64,000 nt of DNA from Fasciola hepatica (taxonomy: Eukaryota; Platyhelminthes; Trematoda; Plagiorchiida; Fasciolidae), in contig CANUEZ040000117.1 in assembly GCA_948099385.1 (NCBI GenBank), positions 420,001 to 484,000 on the forward strand, in the 5' to 3' direction. The notes beneath the pieces were generated by a model, which worked only from the letters and a program-made list of their open reading frames with translations, was not told the origin of the DNA and ran no database searches. Every line of letters begins with the position of its first letter. Position 1 is the first letter of the stretch. The position numbers were made by a program, and so were the translations under genes. Of this stretch, positions 1 to 10,222 are shown piece by piece.

Positions 1-307
1 AAGGGAAATCAGAGGCATACTGATTCCGGTTGGAATGGGGTCTTAACTTACCATGAGCATATGCGCAGAGAAGTGAAGCCTAGTTACTAAAGGATGATAA
101 TCCGTGTGGCAGGGCTTCAGTGTACAAGAAAGGCGCAAACAACGCAGGATGGGACGGCTGAGTTCTAGCCTGAGCCAGGAATCGAGTGAGAGCGAGCGCC
201 CATCCCTAAAGGATGGAACGGTTTTATTTATATATATGCAAATTGTGTTGTAAAATGACACAATTTAGTTAAGAAGGGGGACAAAAGTGAGTGAAGCATA
301 CCCAAGG
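1..307. other. Unassigned sequence
   Basis: No coding region, RNA gene or known repeat could be recognised. Short open frames exist on both strands but have no family signature. The right end becomes TA-rich and leads into the tail of the adjacent SINE-like unit. Confidence 0.5.
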
Positions 308-772
308 TATATATATACACATATATGTACATATATATGTTATGATTCATCATGCAGCTTGAACGCTCAACTCACCATTGAAAACCATGGAAGCACTGTA
401 CAGCTGTTTCATCCTTGTTGGGAATCATCAGCACTGCACATCCACCGAGCCCCCACGGGGACTCGAACCCGGGGTGAACGATTGTGAATCGAACAACTTA
501 ACCACAAGGCTATCCGGGCTGGCTCTCAACGGTTTGTTGAACATCTACACTACATGATATAGCACCCTTCGGTCACCGGCTTTTGAACGGTAACAACCCG
601 CTTCCCACACAGCGATCGACTCCTATGATGGATGACTTCTCTGTACAGTGCTTCCATGGTTTTCAATGGTGAGTTGAGCGTTCAAGCTGCATGATGAATC
701 ATATTATATACAAATCTAATCTCCTACTACTCATTTGCATATATATATGTATATAAATATATATTGCTGTAT
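308..772. repeat. Foldback / inverted SINE-like pair with TA tails
   Basis: Bases 341-403 and 641-703 are exact reverse complements of each other over 63 bp, separated by 237 bp. Each arm is flanked on its outer side by TA-rich microsatellite (308-340 and 704-772). The spacer contains a tRNA-derived segment at 448-519 on the minus strand. Read on the minus strand, 519 to 308 has the order expected of a SINE: tRNA-like head, unrelated body, TA tail. The second arm would then be a 5'-truncated copy in the opposite orientation. A foldback transposon is the alternative. Perfect arm identity in such a decayed neighbourhood points to recent origin or gene conversion. Confidence 0.75.
448..519 (-). 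repeat. tRNA-derived SINE head (tRNA-like pseudogene)
   Basis: On the minus strand this 72-base segment has a tRNA layout. A near-perfect B box (GGTTCGAGTCC) sits in the T arm, with an A-box-like TAGCCTTGTGG near the 5' end. A 7-base acceptor start pairs at five of seven positions with its 3' partner, and the anticodon-like loop TTCACAA would read CAC. The D stem does not pair and the anticodon stem keeps only three pairs. It is therefore unlikely to be a functional tRNA and is better read as the internal polymerase III promoter region of a SINE. No CCA is present, and the sequence continues into SINE-like body. Confidence 0.65.
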
Positions 773-777
773 ACTTG

Positions 778-1782
778 GGTGCGATCATCAGATGGGTCAT
801 GCGAAAGCGGTCGGACGCAAAAGACTATGGCAAGGAAAGTGAGATAGAGTGACGCAGCTGAGGATCAACGGTTAACGGAAAGAAGAACAAAAGTTAACCA
901 CGGGCTCATCGGTGCGGCGGATCCCAAAGGCACATTGAGGCCATGAAAAGTGAGACTAAAAGGGAAAAGCCTAAGCGTGGCTAAAATTTTCAATGGGAAA
1001 GTTAGTATTTCGCCTAGAGTGGTCATTGAGCAGGAGTAAAAAACAAGTTCTGCATGAAATTACAGAAGAACCTTAGCTGGGGGATAGGGTCGGAGCAGAA
1101 ATGGTAACGTCATAACTGGGTGTTGAGTTCAGTTAGTGAGTCACGCTAAGTGAGATAAATCAGACTGGATTTTCCAGTTCGAAATCGCAGAGGTGGTGAG
1201 GGAAGTATATGTGGTGGGACCTGGTGCGGAAGAGAGGCATTGTAAGCTAAGAGATATCGAGGAGCGTTGAGTTACTCACCATGCTTGTGTTAATAATTGT
1301 AGGACAGTAGTGAGTATATATATACATGTACATATATATATATATATATTTGTATATACAAGTATTATATATATATATATATATATAAAGCCGACCAGGG
1401 GTTGGATGCCGAAGCAATTTTTATAGCGTTGTTGAGGTTGGTTTCAGGGCCGCAGACGCGATATAACTAAATAAATTTAATACATGGTGGAGCTGGTGAG
1501 ACATATTGACAACCTGTGGGGAGTAATATGGTGGTCTCTATAAATGCGAGCGCATCTGAAAGGATTTATTTCAAAGTTGAAATGGCAGGATCCTATAAGT
1601 TGGTATGGAAAAACAGTTAGTGGACGCAGACATGCTTACGTATGTCGATGGCGAAGTCTAGGAGAAGCGGTCAAACAAACCAATCAGAATTTTAAAAGCG
1701 GTGAGGTTAGTTCGGAAGGTAAGGTGAAGAGAGAAAGCAGAGCAATGGCTTAAAAGTCGAGGCCTTTCTCGTAAGCTTGACT
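778..1782 (-). other. 3' region of CR1 element A
   Basis: Non-coding stretch downstream of the ORF2 stop. It contains a TA tract (1309-1388) that interrupts it. Around 858-880 is a short motif on the minus strand (CCGTTGATCCTCAGCTG) shared with the 3' regions of elements D, E, F and G. The region ends at the 781-826 family end motif and the TA tract. Small open frames here (for example 1544-1753) show no homology signal. Confidence 0.6.
1309..1388. repeat. TA-rich microsatellite
   Basis: Interrupted (TA)n with TGTA and ATTA variants inside the 3' region of element A. It could be the tail of a separate small insertion, or expansion of a target TA site. Confidence 0.85.
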
Positions 1783-4661
1783 TTAGGTTACGTGAACGTT
1801 GAATAAGCGCAAAATAGTTGGGACAGAAAGGAATTTATCAATAGAATGTACGAATGCATACTTTGACTGAGAAGATCTGATGTGCAAGGGAAGTTTATTC
1901 CAGATTCTAGAGTACGCGAAGAGAAAGAACCTAGAGCGTAGAACAGTCCTCGCGGAGGGTGTGGTAATAGTATACTGTCTATTACGGAGTGAATTTCCAG
2001 TATCCGGGGAGAAGCACAACTGGTTGGAGGAATAAGACTGCTTAGTCAATAGTTTATACAGAAATATCAAATTTAGCTTGATGCGACGAAGCCATAGTGG
2101 TTCGATTTTGAGAGATAAGTATCGTTCCCTGTAGTTTAAGTTGGAGGACCAACCGATAAGCTGTTTTGTGAATCTTCTTTGAATACATTCGATAACAATC
2201 CTGTCGGATTTTCTCATGCTAGTGAAGATTAGGGGACAATATTCGAGAAGGAGCCTGGCATGTACTTTGTACATGTAGAGAATGCTCTGCCTTAGCTGAA
2301 AGGATCTGAACAGAAGACCAAGACACTTTTTAGCCTTCGCCGTTTGGAAGACAGCATGTTCCGAGAAGTTGAAAGAGCAAGAATAACTTAAGCCAAGGTC
2401 TCTTACCAAAGGCTGACTGTCGATGGGTGAACCGCCAATGCATAAAGAACCAGGAGGAACCTGGTATTTGTAAGTGAGGAAAATACACTTGTCGGCGGCG
2501 AATTTCATCGCCCAGGTTGAGCACCATTCATCAAGAGCGGCTAAATCAGCAGAGATTTTAGGTATAGTAGTACTGAGGTTGCCAGGCGAGAAAGTGCAGA
2601 CTATCTTAATGTCGTCCGCGAACAAAAACGGCGTGCCATTAAGTATTGTCGGAAACATATCATTTATATATAGGAGGAAAAGCAGGGGGCCCAAAACACT
2701 GCCCTGAATAACACCGCTAGTAACAGGCTTAGGATTAGAGGTGTGCCCGGTTATTAAGACAACCTGTGAACGATGGGATAAGTAAGACGAGAACCAAGAA
2801 AGAAGTGGATCGACAATCCCAAATGACCGTAGCTTTGTTAAAAGGTGGGGGTGAGGGACACGATCAAATGCCTTGGATAAATCAAGATAAAGAACAACAA
2901 GAGATTTCCCACTTTCAGCAGAGTCGGTGACGAGATTCAGAAAAGTATACTGACAAGTCATGCAGGACCGTGAACGGAGGAATCCACGTTGGTTGTGATT
3001 ATTAAGAGTAAGGCTTGATAAACAGCTAATAATATTATCCTTAACTATTTTTTCCATTATTCTGGATAAGATGGGGGTATGGTTTATAGGACGATAATTG
3101 GATACCTCATGTAAAGGTCCTTTTTATGAATGGGAACGATTACCGAGCGCTTCCAGTTAGCAGGTACGGTGCTACCATTAAGTGAAAGAGTGAAAAGGTT
3201 AAGCAACAACAGGGGAGATCCGGTCCACCATTGACGAGTGCAATTGGTGGTAAGCCATCGGAGCCCAATCGAGGGGAGGGTTTGCTATTGGACAGTAGCT
3301 TGGAAATACTCCTGGCATCGAAGGGTATCGTAGAAAGGACAGAGTCGGTAAGTGGTGAAGATGGGGGCGGGGCAATGACAGTAGCTGGAGCCATGGCTGA
3401 AGCAAAGAGTGCATTGAAGGCTTCGACTATACAAGGTGGGGAGGTGATAGATGAGTTATTATCCAGAATCAGAAGTTGGAAGTCGGCCTTAAAATCAGCA
3501 TTTCTAGACTTATGCAACATAGAAAGAAGTTGCGACCTGTTAGGATGACTCAAAGCCTTAGCTTCTTGTTCACGAAGTCGCGTATTATCTTGTCGTTGAA
3601 TAAGTGTGGAGAGGCGGTTTAGACGAATAAAAAGTGAAAAGTCGTTGGAATTATGTAGTTGTTTGAGAAGTTTATGGTAATTCTTATGGAGTGGCGAGAC
3701 AGACGACCTCTTTTTAGGTACAGCCTGGGCAGTATTGGACAATTTTTCCAGACAATCAGAAAAGAAGGAGTAGAAAATATCCGCAGCATGCTGAGGGTCC
3801 TGGGTGAGGAAATAATCACCCCAGTCTTTCTGCCGAAGAAGCGTGACTAGCAAGGCCCAATTTCTTCATAGGAATGTATTGTTGGAGGGATGTGCGGGAT
3901 TAGGTGGGCCACTAAGGGGCAGATGGCAGATAACCATTTTATGGTCACTACCCGGGGAAATTCCGTGGTAAGGTCACGTCGATGAGAGGCATGTTATGAG
4001 TAAATACCAGATCTAGTATGTTCCCATTTCTGGTAGGTTCGACAACATGTTGTGTCCAGCCGCCAAGATGAATGCTAGTGATCAGGTCCATAAGATTGGG
4101 AGGAGCCGAGAGGATGGACCAACAGATGTGAGGGAGATTAAAGTCACCCGCAATAAGCTTGGTTCCAGAAGGAAGCAAAGAGAGGTATTCGAAGGACCTA
4201 ATGAGAAGTGGAAACAATGAACTGGGGGAATTTGGTGATCGATACACTCAGCCAATGTGAAGAACAGTGGTTTGGAGGTTCATAGTGAACCAGAGAGAAT
4301 TGGGAATAGAATCCAGTGCCGTATGTAAAAGAGGGGTCGTGGTGTAGACTTCCTTGACGTAGGCTAGGCACCCACCACCACGCCGGTTCGGTCTGTCGGT
4401 CCTTAGAAGACTGTACCCTACCAAAGACACTTGATCATTGGGAGTGCTCTCAGAAAGCCAGGATTCCTTTATTAAGATAATGTCGTAATTAATCATGAGG
4501 ACAAGTTTTTTTAGGTGCGGGAGTTTGTCAAGAATAGAACGCGAGTTGAATAAGGCTAGAGATATACCATTTGTGAGAGGTGGTAAAGGCACATCAGGGG
4601 GGTGGTGTAATTTGGAAGGAGGCAGGCTATCGCGATTGGAAGGAGCGGAGGTTAGGGTCAA
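1783..4661 (-). pseudogene. CR1 element A ORF2: endonuclease-reverse transcriptase, broken
   Basis: ORF2 protein nicks target DNA and primes reverse transcription of its own RNA at the nick. The exonuclease-endonuclease-phosphatase-like domain lies at 4600-3940: FNSRS, KESWLS, RRGGGC, GDFNLP and LDLVF motifs are visible. An in-frame TGA at 4250-4248 interrupts it, and a frameshift near 3955 displaces the terminal SDH catalytic motif. The linker and RT fingers run 3853-3140; two more frame changes lie at about 3150 and 3120. The RT palm and C-terminus (3057-1783, 424 codons) are open and keep LDLSKAFD, QGSVLGPL, FADDIK and the C-terminal WNKLP block. The catalytic aspartates are therefore intact although the full protein cannot be made. 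Relatives in this window are B, C, D, E and H. Confidence 0.9.
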
Positions 4662-4833
4662 AGGGGAATATGTTGATGTTGGGGCTAGTGGAGGTTCAGA
4701 TGGGGTGGCTTCCAGCCAGGCTGGATTAAATGTTGCAACGAGAGGGACTGCTGAGGGGTAGAGAAACTGGGCATCAACGGAGGGGGAAACATCGGAGCAA
4801 AGGGAAAAGCCTGTGGGGTTTGGCGGGTCGATA

Positions 4834-6236
4834 TCAGACAGGGGCGAGTAGGGGCCGTCGAGAAATGCCGGTCAGTCGGAATCGAGTATTGGCTGAAGGG
4901 GGGTGCTGAGGGCAGGGTTGAAAATGTGTGAGGAATAGGGGTGTAGGGTGGTAGATTAAGCTGCACATTGTGGAGGGGTAACTCAAGTTGGGTGGAACAC
5001 CAAATATGGGGCAGTTAGAAGCGGGAGCAGTGAAGATAGTTGTTAGGTGAGAAGTACGACGTGAGGCAGATTGGACGGCGTGTAGAGGCCGTATTTTGGT
5101 ATTGACAGGCAGTGAGCACGGTGAATTTGTAGGGATCACCGATGCATTGGAGCAAGGGGTATTTTCTAAGGTCGAAACCTTATTCGGTGAGTTAAGGCGA
5201 GTTGATTTAGGAGGAGACAAATGAATAAGGGAGGGGCTTGTGAGAAGAATGGGAAGACCGTTAGGCCTATTCCTCTGGACGGCGAGTAGTTTATCACCGG
5301 AGGGAACAGAGGGCGAGTTAGAGTTCGGGGTGTATCCAACAGGCGATGAGTTGGGAGAGCGAGGCAATAGTTTGCGTCTCTTACTGGGTGGCAGTAAAAG
5401 GGGAGAAGCGGAAATGTCGAGATCAACAGTAATGGGATTAGATTTCAAAGAGTTCAGTACGGGAGCAAATGAGGAGGCAGTGGGCGGTTGTGAAGAGGCG
5501 GGAGACGCGTGTAAAGATAAAGCAGTGGGGACTTGAGAAGGAGCTGTGGAGCAACCAGCCGTCTGTGTCGAAGGCTCAGAACTATCAGGCGTCGTTCTAG
5601 TGGGGAAAGTCGAAGGAGATCTGGTAATTTCCCTTTGAAATGGGGTTTTATCTTCAGCTATTTTTATGTTTTTATAAGGAGAATTAAAAGCTATAGTGGA
5701 AGGCGTTCTTATGAATTCTTTGGCAGACAGATCATCTGCAAATCGCCTAAGGATTGGACAGTTGAAGCGCTGAACGCGCTTACGCAGCCCTGTTATTTGA
5801 CAAGGAAGATGGGCCATACCACATGCATTCAACAGTGTGTGCTTGACATGCTCCAGAGGTATTCTCTCTGAGACATTAAACACGACTGCATTACGAGAGT
5901 TCCTCACTCTTATGACAACTTCGGATGCAACAGAGTCAATAAAGCGGCCCGCAGCTGTCAGGTTTGTAAGGTGGAATTTTCGATGCTTCAGTGATGCACA
6001 GTAAGGGTTGCGAGTTTAGATATCGTATCTTCCAAATTCAGAAGCTGAGACTTTATATCTGAAATATTTCGGTCTAGAACAGCTGTTCTTTCCATCGCCA
6101 AGCCTACAAAGTCACAGAAGTCAACCGAATATTGTTTTAGGGCCACGGGAGTTTGAAGAAGCCTATTTTTCATAGTGACCGGGGTATGAGTAGACGGGGT
6201 AGTATTGGAAGTCTTCTTCCCTTCTACACGTGGCAT
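4834..6236 (-). pseudogene. CR1 element A ORF1 (nucleic-acid-binding protein), frameshifted
   Basis: ORF1 of LINEs encodes an RNA-binding chaperone. The first part (6236-5988, 82 codons, starting MPRVEGKKT) has a basic N-terminus and a heptad-like stretch around residues 45-78 (ERTAVLDRNISDIKSQLLN) compatible with a coiled coil. A frameshift near 6000 leads into the frame of 5907-4834. That frame contains an NAVVFNV strand followed by CPILRRFADD, resembling the RRM-like core shared with element B ORF1 (NAVVFNVPDR, CPLLFQFTDD). The rest is long, Ser/Pro-rich and low complexity, as in B. Function is inferred from position and from similarity to B; no zinc knuckle is visible. Confidence 0.7.
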
Positions 6237-6240
6237 TTTG

Positions 6241-7747
6241 AAATATCAAAAAGATGCTTTGAATGAGGTGGAAATGTAACGGCAAACTCGAGCTGGGCTA
6301 GAATTTACCACTGAGAAAAAATACCTGAATTTCTATGGGTTAACGGAATACCCTAATAAAATATAATTTTTAGTATTTCCTGAGACAGATGAATGAAACC
6401 TATATCGATAACAGCACGCAAAACGACCTGGTGTAGCGCAGAGGCAGCAGAATGAGAGCCCAACTGTTCTCCTTTCTAGACTACTCCCACCCCACGGACC
6501 TTTGGTTAATACTCACCTTCTCACCGCAAGAGTTACACTGACAGCCCTCCAAAAAAGATAACGGATTACCAAATCACTTATGCAATTGAGGCCTCTCTCT
6601 CAGCTGAGAGTCTTTTCTGCATCTTTTTTTCCCGAGCTCCCGCCGACGGTAACCCTCTCAACCTAACCGCTCTCTCCATTTTATTGAACACTCTTATGGA
6701 GTAACTAGAAGTCACGGGCTCACCAGTCCTTTTCGGTTGTGGACAAGCAGCTGCCGGTGGTCCCATATTGACCAAACTATCCCCTACAGTTTACTTTTAG
6801 GTATCTTGTACCACGAATTCCTCTGTGAAAATTCCGCTGGGACCAACACAGTGAATTATTCCAAATGTCATACGGTACCTCATCAGCCACTACTAGGTGA
6901 CCCATACGTTAATCTGCCCCGTTCAACTAGCGATTTCCTCTATTCTTATTGCCGGTATCTGAATAACCAGACCGTTTCCCAGCCGACGGCCTTGGTTTTA
7001 GCCGCCAGCCTCGGTAGCATCCTGGTAGACGAGACAAGACCACCCGAATAGTCAAACCTGCAGAATGTTCCCTCTTCGAAGAGGAAATATTCTGCAGGCC
7101 TAACCGGACCCAACAAATAAACTTCGTGATCATGGCAGCCAAAAGCCATCTTAGAGCAGGCAAAGACACACAAAGTCACCGGAGGAGCGGTCAACCGGAA
7201 GTGAGTAAAAATGAGACAAATTGAAATAAAAAAGTCCATTTTGCAGTCACTAGGGGTGGCGAAATCTCACCGTAAAAGACTCGCCCAAGACCAGGAGATG
7301 GGAATTCAATGTTTAGGGCACGAATCGTGAGGGTGCAAAAGCAGTGTTGATAATAATAACGCCGTGCTAGCCATCAAAATCGCAGGTGCAGAAGACAACC
7401 GAGTGAGGAGTCTTCAGTTACGCTTGATTTTACAAATAGCGTTCTGAACATTTTTCCTCTGTCTAGCGGTCTAGCCTCCAGCTCCCAGGTGGTCCAGATG
7501 CAAAATACTGTGAATATATTTGTTTTGAACCCTACCCACTTTCTCGTTCCTTCTTCATCCGGTGAATTGGCTTCCCCTACACAGGTAACCTTTAGATAGC
7601 ATGATAAAACAAGAAATGGAAACATTGAAGCTTCCGTCTGGCACCCTTGGGGAAATTCAGGACTACCTATGAGAAATCAGTGGACAACTTTATTTCTATC
7701 CACAAAGAGAAAAGGAGAGCCTTAGTGGAGTACGCAAAAGATATCAC
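6241..7747. other. Unassigned region, includes 5' flank of element A
   Basis: The left few hundred bases are probably 5' UTR of element A, but no boundary is recognisable. No open frame longer than about 105 codons shows a family signature. A long palindrome lies at 7057-7098 and is listed separately. Confidence 0.4.
7057..7098. repeat. 42-bp near-perfect palindrome
   Basis: Both halves start CCTGCAGAAT and meet at a central TTCGAA (7075-7080). Only a few bases in the arms break the symmetry. It could form a cruciform or an RNA hairpin. No transposon termini or terminator context could be tied to it. Confidence 0.8.
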
Positions 7748-7749
7748 TG

Positions 7750-7784
7750 ATATATACATATATATATATATACATATATATAAG
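7750..7784. repeat. TA microsatellite
   Basis: (TA)n with TACATA interruptions, directly on the 3' side (minus sense) of the small CR1 RT fragment at 7868-8120. TA tracts also follow the 3' ends of elements A and C. Confidence 0.85.
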
Positions 7785-7867
7785 GAACAATCATGGTATA
7801 TATGTGTATACCGCACTGAATCACTCCACTGTATTCGGCCCGGCAGAAGGTGGGTTTTCATCGCTTA

Positions 7868-8120
7868 GCACCACCTGAGAACGGGAAGATAAGTAGGAAG
7901 ACACCCATGCCAGGATTGGGCAAACTAGAATCAGAGACTGGAGCTTCACTGACAGGTGTTAGTGGGGCTTCCAGTCGAAGGCTCTTGACAGATCAAGTAA
8001 TAGTAAAATCACACATGCACCATGGCCGACAGCTGTCAGGACAATGAGGAAGTCGGCACTAAGGAAAGGACACGAACATGGTTCGATGGGAGAACGCCAG
8101 CCAGGGTTAATTAGTCCAGT
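7868..8120 (-). pseudogene. CR1 reverse transcriptase fragment (palm motif A)
   Basis: The minus-strand translation shows a short RT piece containing LLLDLSRAFD (palm motif A) and SSYLSSRSQVVL, matching the same segment of element A (LYLDLSKAFD ... SSYLSHRSQVVL at about 2890-2750). It has no FADD box and no endonuclease, so it is a short remnant about 80 codons long. The base-level match to A around 7870-7900 supports common descent. Confidence 0.65.
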
Positions 8121-8625
8121 GTTGCATGGCAGCTGGCGTGTCCCAGCAGACCAAATACGGTAAAGCTCACTGAACTAAGTTAGTTCCACCGTTTCGGCTA
8201 TTATTTTATCTGGCCTCTTTTTTGAACTGTCTCAGCTTTCCGGGCTTTTTTGCTCTAGGCTGTTAGGTGACACTGGTCCTGTTCAACCCTTATAATCAAG
8301 CCAAAGGAGTGCTCAGCCAAGTATAATTTGAAAGTCCTCATTTTCTATGGTTCAAAATTTAGATACCGCAGCAACTATCATAAACCTTTCGTTAATTAGT
8401 GGATCTAGACCGCTGAATTTTGTTTGGTCTATGTTTTGAAGTTGCCAACATCCTTTGTTCATTGCGAGTTAAGGCCGTTCTTCCGGGCTGTCATACAAGC
8501 CGTAAAATATGTTTTACCTACTTGATACTCCGCTACTAGCTTTGTTATCTTGAAAACCGCAGAAGTGGGAGCAGTAGGGCAGCGGTTTTCAGGACCATGC
8601 TCTGGACTCCTTACGAAAAGGGACT

Positions 8626-8654
8626 TAGTATAGTATAGTGTAGTATAGTATATT
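8626..8654. repeat. Pentanucleotide (TATAG)n microsatellite
   Basis: About five imperfect tandem copies of a TATAG unit. No gene context. Confidence 0.8.
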
Positions 8655-8938
8655 TCTTGACCGTGGTCAATACACATGCACAAGGCAAGATAACCAAAGC
8701 CTTTCTGTGATGTGAAACTAAACTATTCTTCGTCGGAGTTGTGGATGTAATAAGTTGCAAGGCCATGCCAAGGCCTCCGAAAGGTAAAATTGCGGGTGGA
8801 ATGCAGTGGAGCCTACTTTTTGGAGAGGGTCTGGTCTCAAGCACCAGTTTGTTTCAAATGGTGTAATGCGGGGGTGGGATTAGATCTGGCTGCTAGTAGC
8901 TGCTGGAGATTCTTAGTTTCGTGTTTTCGGTTTGGACG

Positions 8939-9292
8939 TTAACCAGGGGGTCCACGGTGGTAGGAAACCAAAATACCCTCGAGACCGTGGGTCACAATTT
9001 TTCCTATATCAAATCTTGTAATTGCCGAAGGCTTGTTCCTTTGAGGATCGTAGTCCGTAGCTCTAGAAGTAGTCACCCTTAGATCGGCCTCTTTGAGGTC
9101 CAGCTTCACTGACACCATTTCCGCTATTAGCTCGATGGATGAAGTTTGGTATACTATTCCTGATCTGTGGCTTTCAGTTACCGTCATTCCAGCTTGCAAA
9201 AGCTTCAACAAGCCCGATGGAGATAAAGGCTCCCTCTTCATGGGCCCCACATCAGCTGCCCTGTAAAAAACTGAGATGGCTGTTTTGCCCAT
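8939..9292 (-). pseudogene. BEL/Pao-type aspartic protease remnant (tentative)
   Basis: The 117-codon minus-strand frame contains SSIELIAEMVSVKLDLKEA followed by LRVTT. This resembles the post-active-site part of BEL/Pao retropepsin-like domains (DUF1758), where an LLDxGS box is followed by L-I-x-x-L-x-x-x-L-G-L. The active-site aspartate is not visible (the aligned stretch reads GIVYQTSS), so it would be inactive. Upstream minus-strand sequence to about 9600 has stop-ridden gag-like traces. The assignment rests on a short pattern and could be wrong. Confidence 0.4.
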
Positions 9293-10222
9293 CTTCAGAA
9301 GCTTCCCAGTTTGTCTCCTGACCCTTTCTTATTTTTCTTAGGAACACGAAGGTTTCTCCGCTGAGGATACAACTTGCATGACCATTATATCTCTAAGTTT
9401 TTAAACAACCCCACGCGATCTGTTCACTGCGCATTCCTTGATCGGGTTTTTTTAGCTCTTGACTCTCTAACAAAATCACATCCTCGCCAGAACTTTAAAG
9501 CTTGCGGCTGTCCGGCACAACTTCCTCCCCAGCTATCTAACGGCTTTAGTCGTCCAGTTCAGCAAACTAAGGCCATGGTCAAGGCCACCCCCGCGTGAAA
9601 TTCAGGTTGTTTCGTTTTCTTTTTTTCTTTGCTCATACCACTGTTTAGACTTGTAGCTGTGTCCACCCTAGTATATACCACCTAATTACCTGAAACCGTG
9701 ACCAAGTTGTGTAAACAACTGCGGCACACCATCGTGCAGACGCTAGTACTTATCGCGAGTTAGAGTTATAGGCTATATCGATTATTCACTGCTCTAATTC
9801 CATTTAATTACATTCTACATGGCTTATCTAGCAAATCTCCCCTGATTCTCGCCGCAGTAAGATCTATCTAGCGTTTTTACATCCCATCGCTATAACCCAA
9901 CTCCTACCTTATTTTCGCTACGCATCCACCGGTGCACCTTCTGAAGTTTCTGTCCCACTGTGCCTCCATTCATTTGATTTTTGCCATAAGAGCGCACTTT
10001 CGTTCCACCCGGTCCACCGACCCCATACTTACAATATACTCTCCCCCGCAAAACATGCTGTTGTGACCTAAGTAACAGCTGAGTACCTACCGTATTCTGT
10101 GGGGTTCAACCTGTGCACACCACAGAGCAAAATTTCTCCTATCTCACTATTCCTCATCGTCCCAAGTCTCCTAATCCCAATTTTATGTATAGCAGGTCAT
10201 ATAGCTCACTGCCCATACCACA
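9293..10222. other. Unassigned region
   Basis: No confident gene or repeat. The right part is presumably 5' flank or 5' UTR of CR1 element B, but the element boundary cannot be placed. The 74-codon frame at 9374-9598 has no family signature. Confidence 0.4.

Larger units (their letters stand above)
778..6240 (-). mobile_element. CR1-like non-LTR retrotransposon A
   Basis: Almost full-length LINE on the minus strand with the order ORF1 (6236-4834), ORF2 endonuclease plus reverse transcriptase (4661-1783), then a ~1 kb 3' region ending at a TA microsatellite. The RT keeps CR1-type motifs (NYRP region, SKAFD, FADD, QGSVLGPL). Several frameshifts and one in-frame stop make it a dead copy. The 3' end (about 781-826) matches, in reverse complement, a stretch after element C at 17673-17732, which supports a real family terminus followed by (TA)n. 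The 5' boundary is not determined. Confidence 0.85.

Noticed and set aside
448..519. Functional tRNA-Val (CAC) gene
   Set aside because: D stem does not pair and the anticodon stem has only three pairs; it sits inside a SINE-like repeat, so it is called tRNA-derived and not a tRNA gene.
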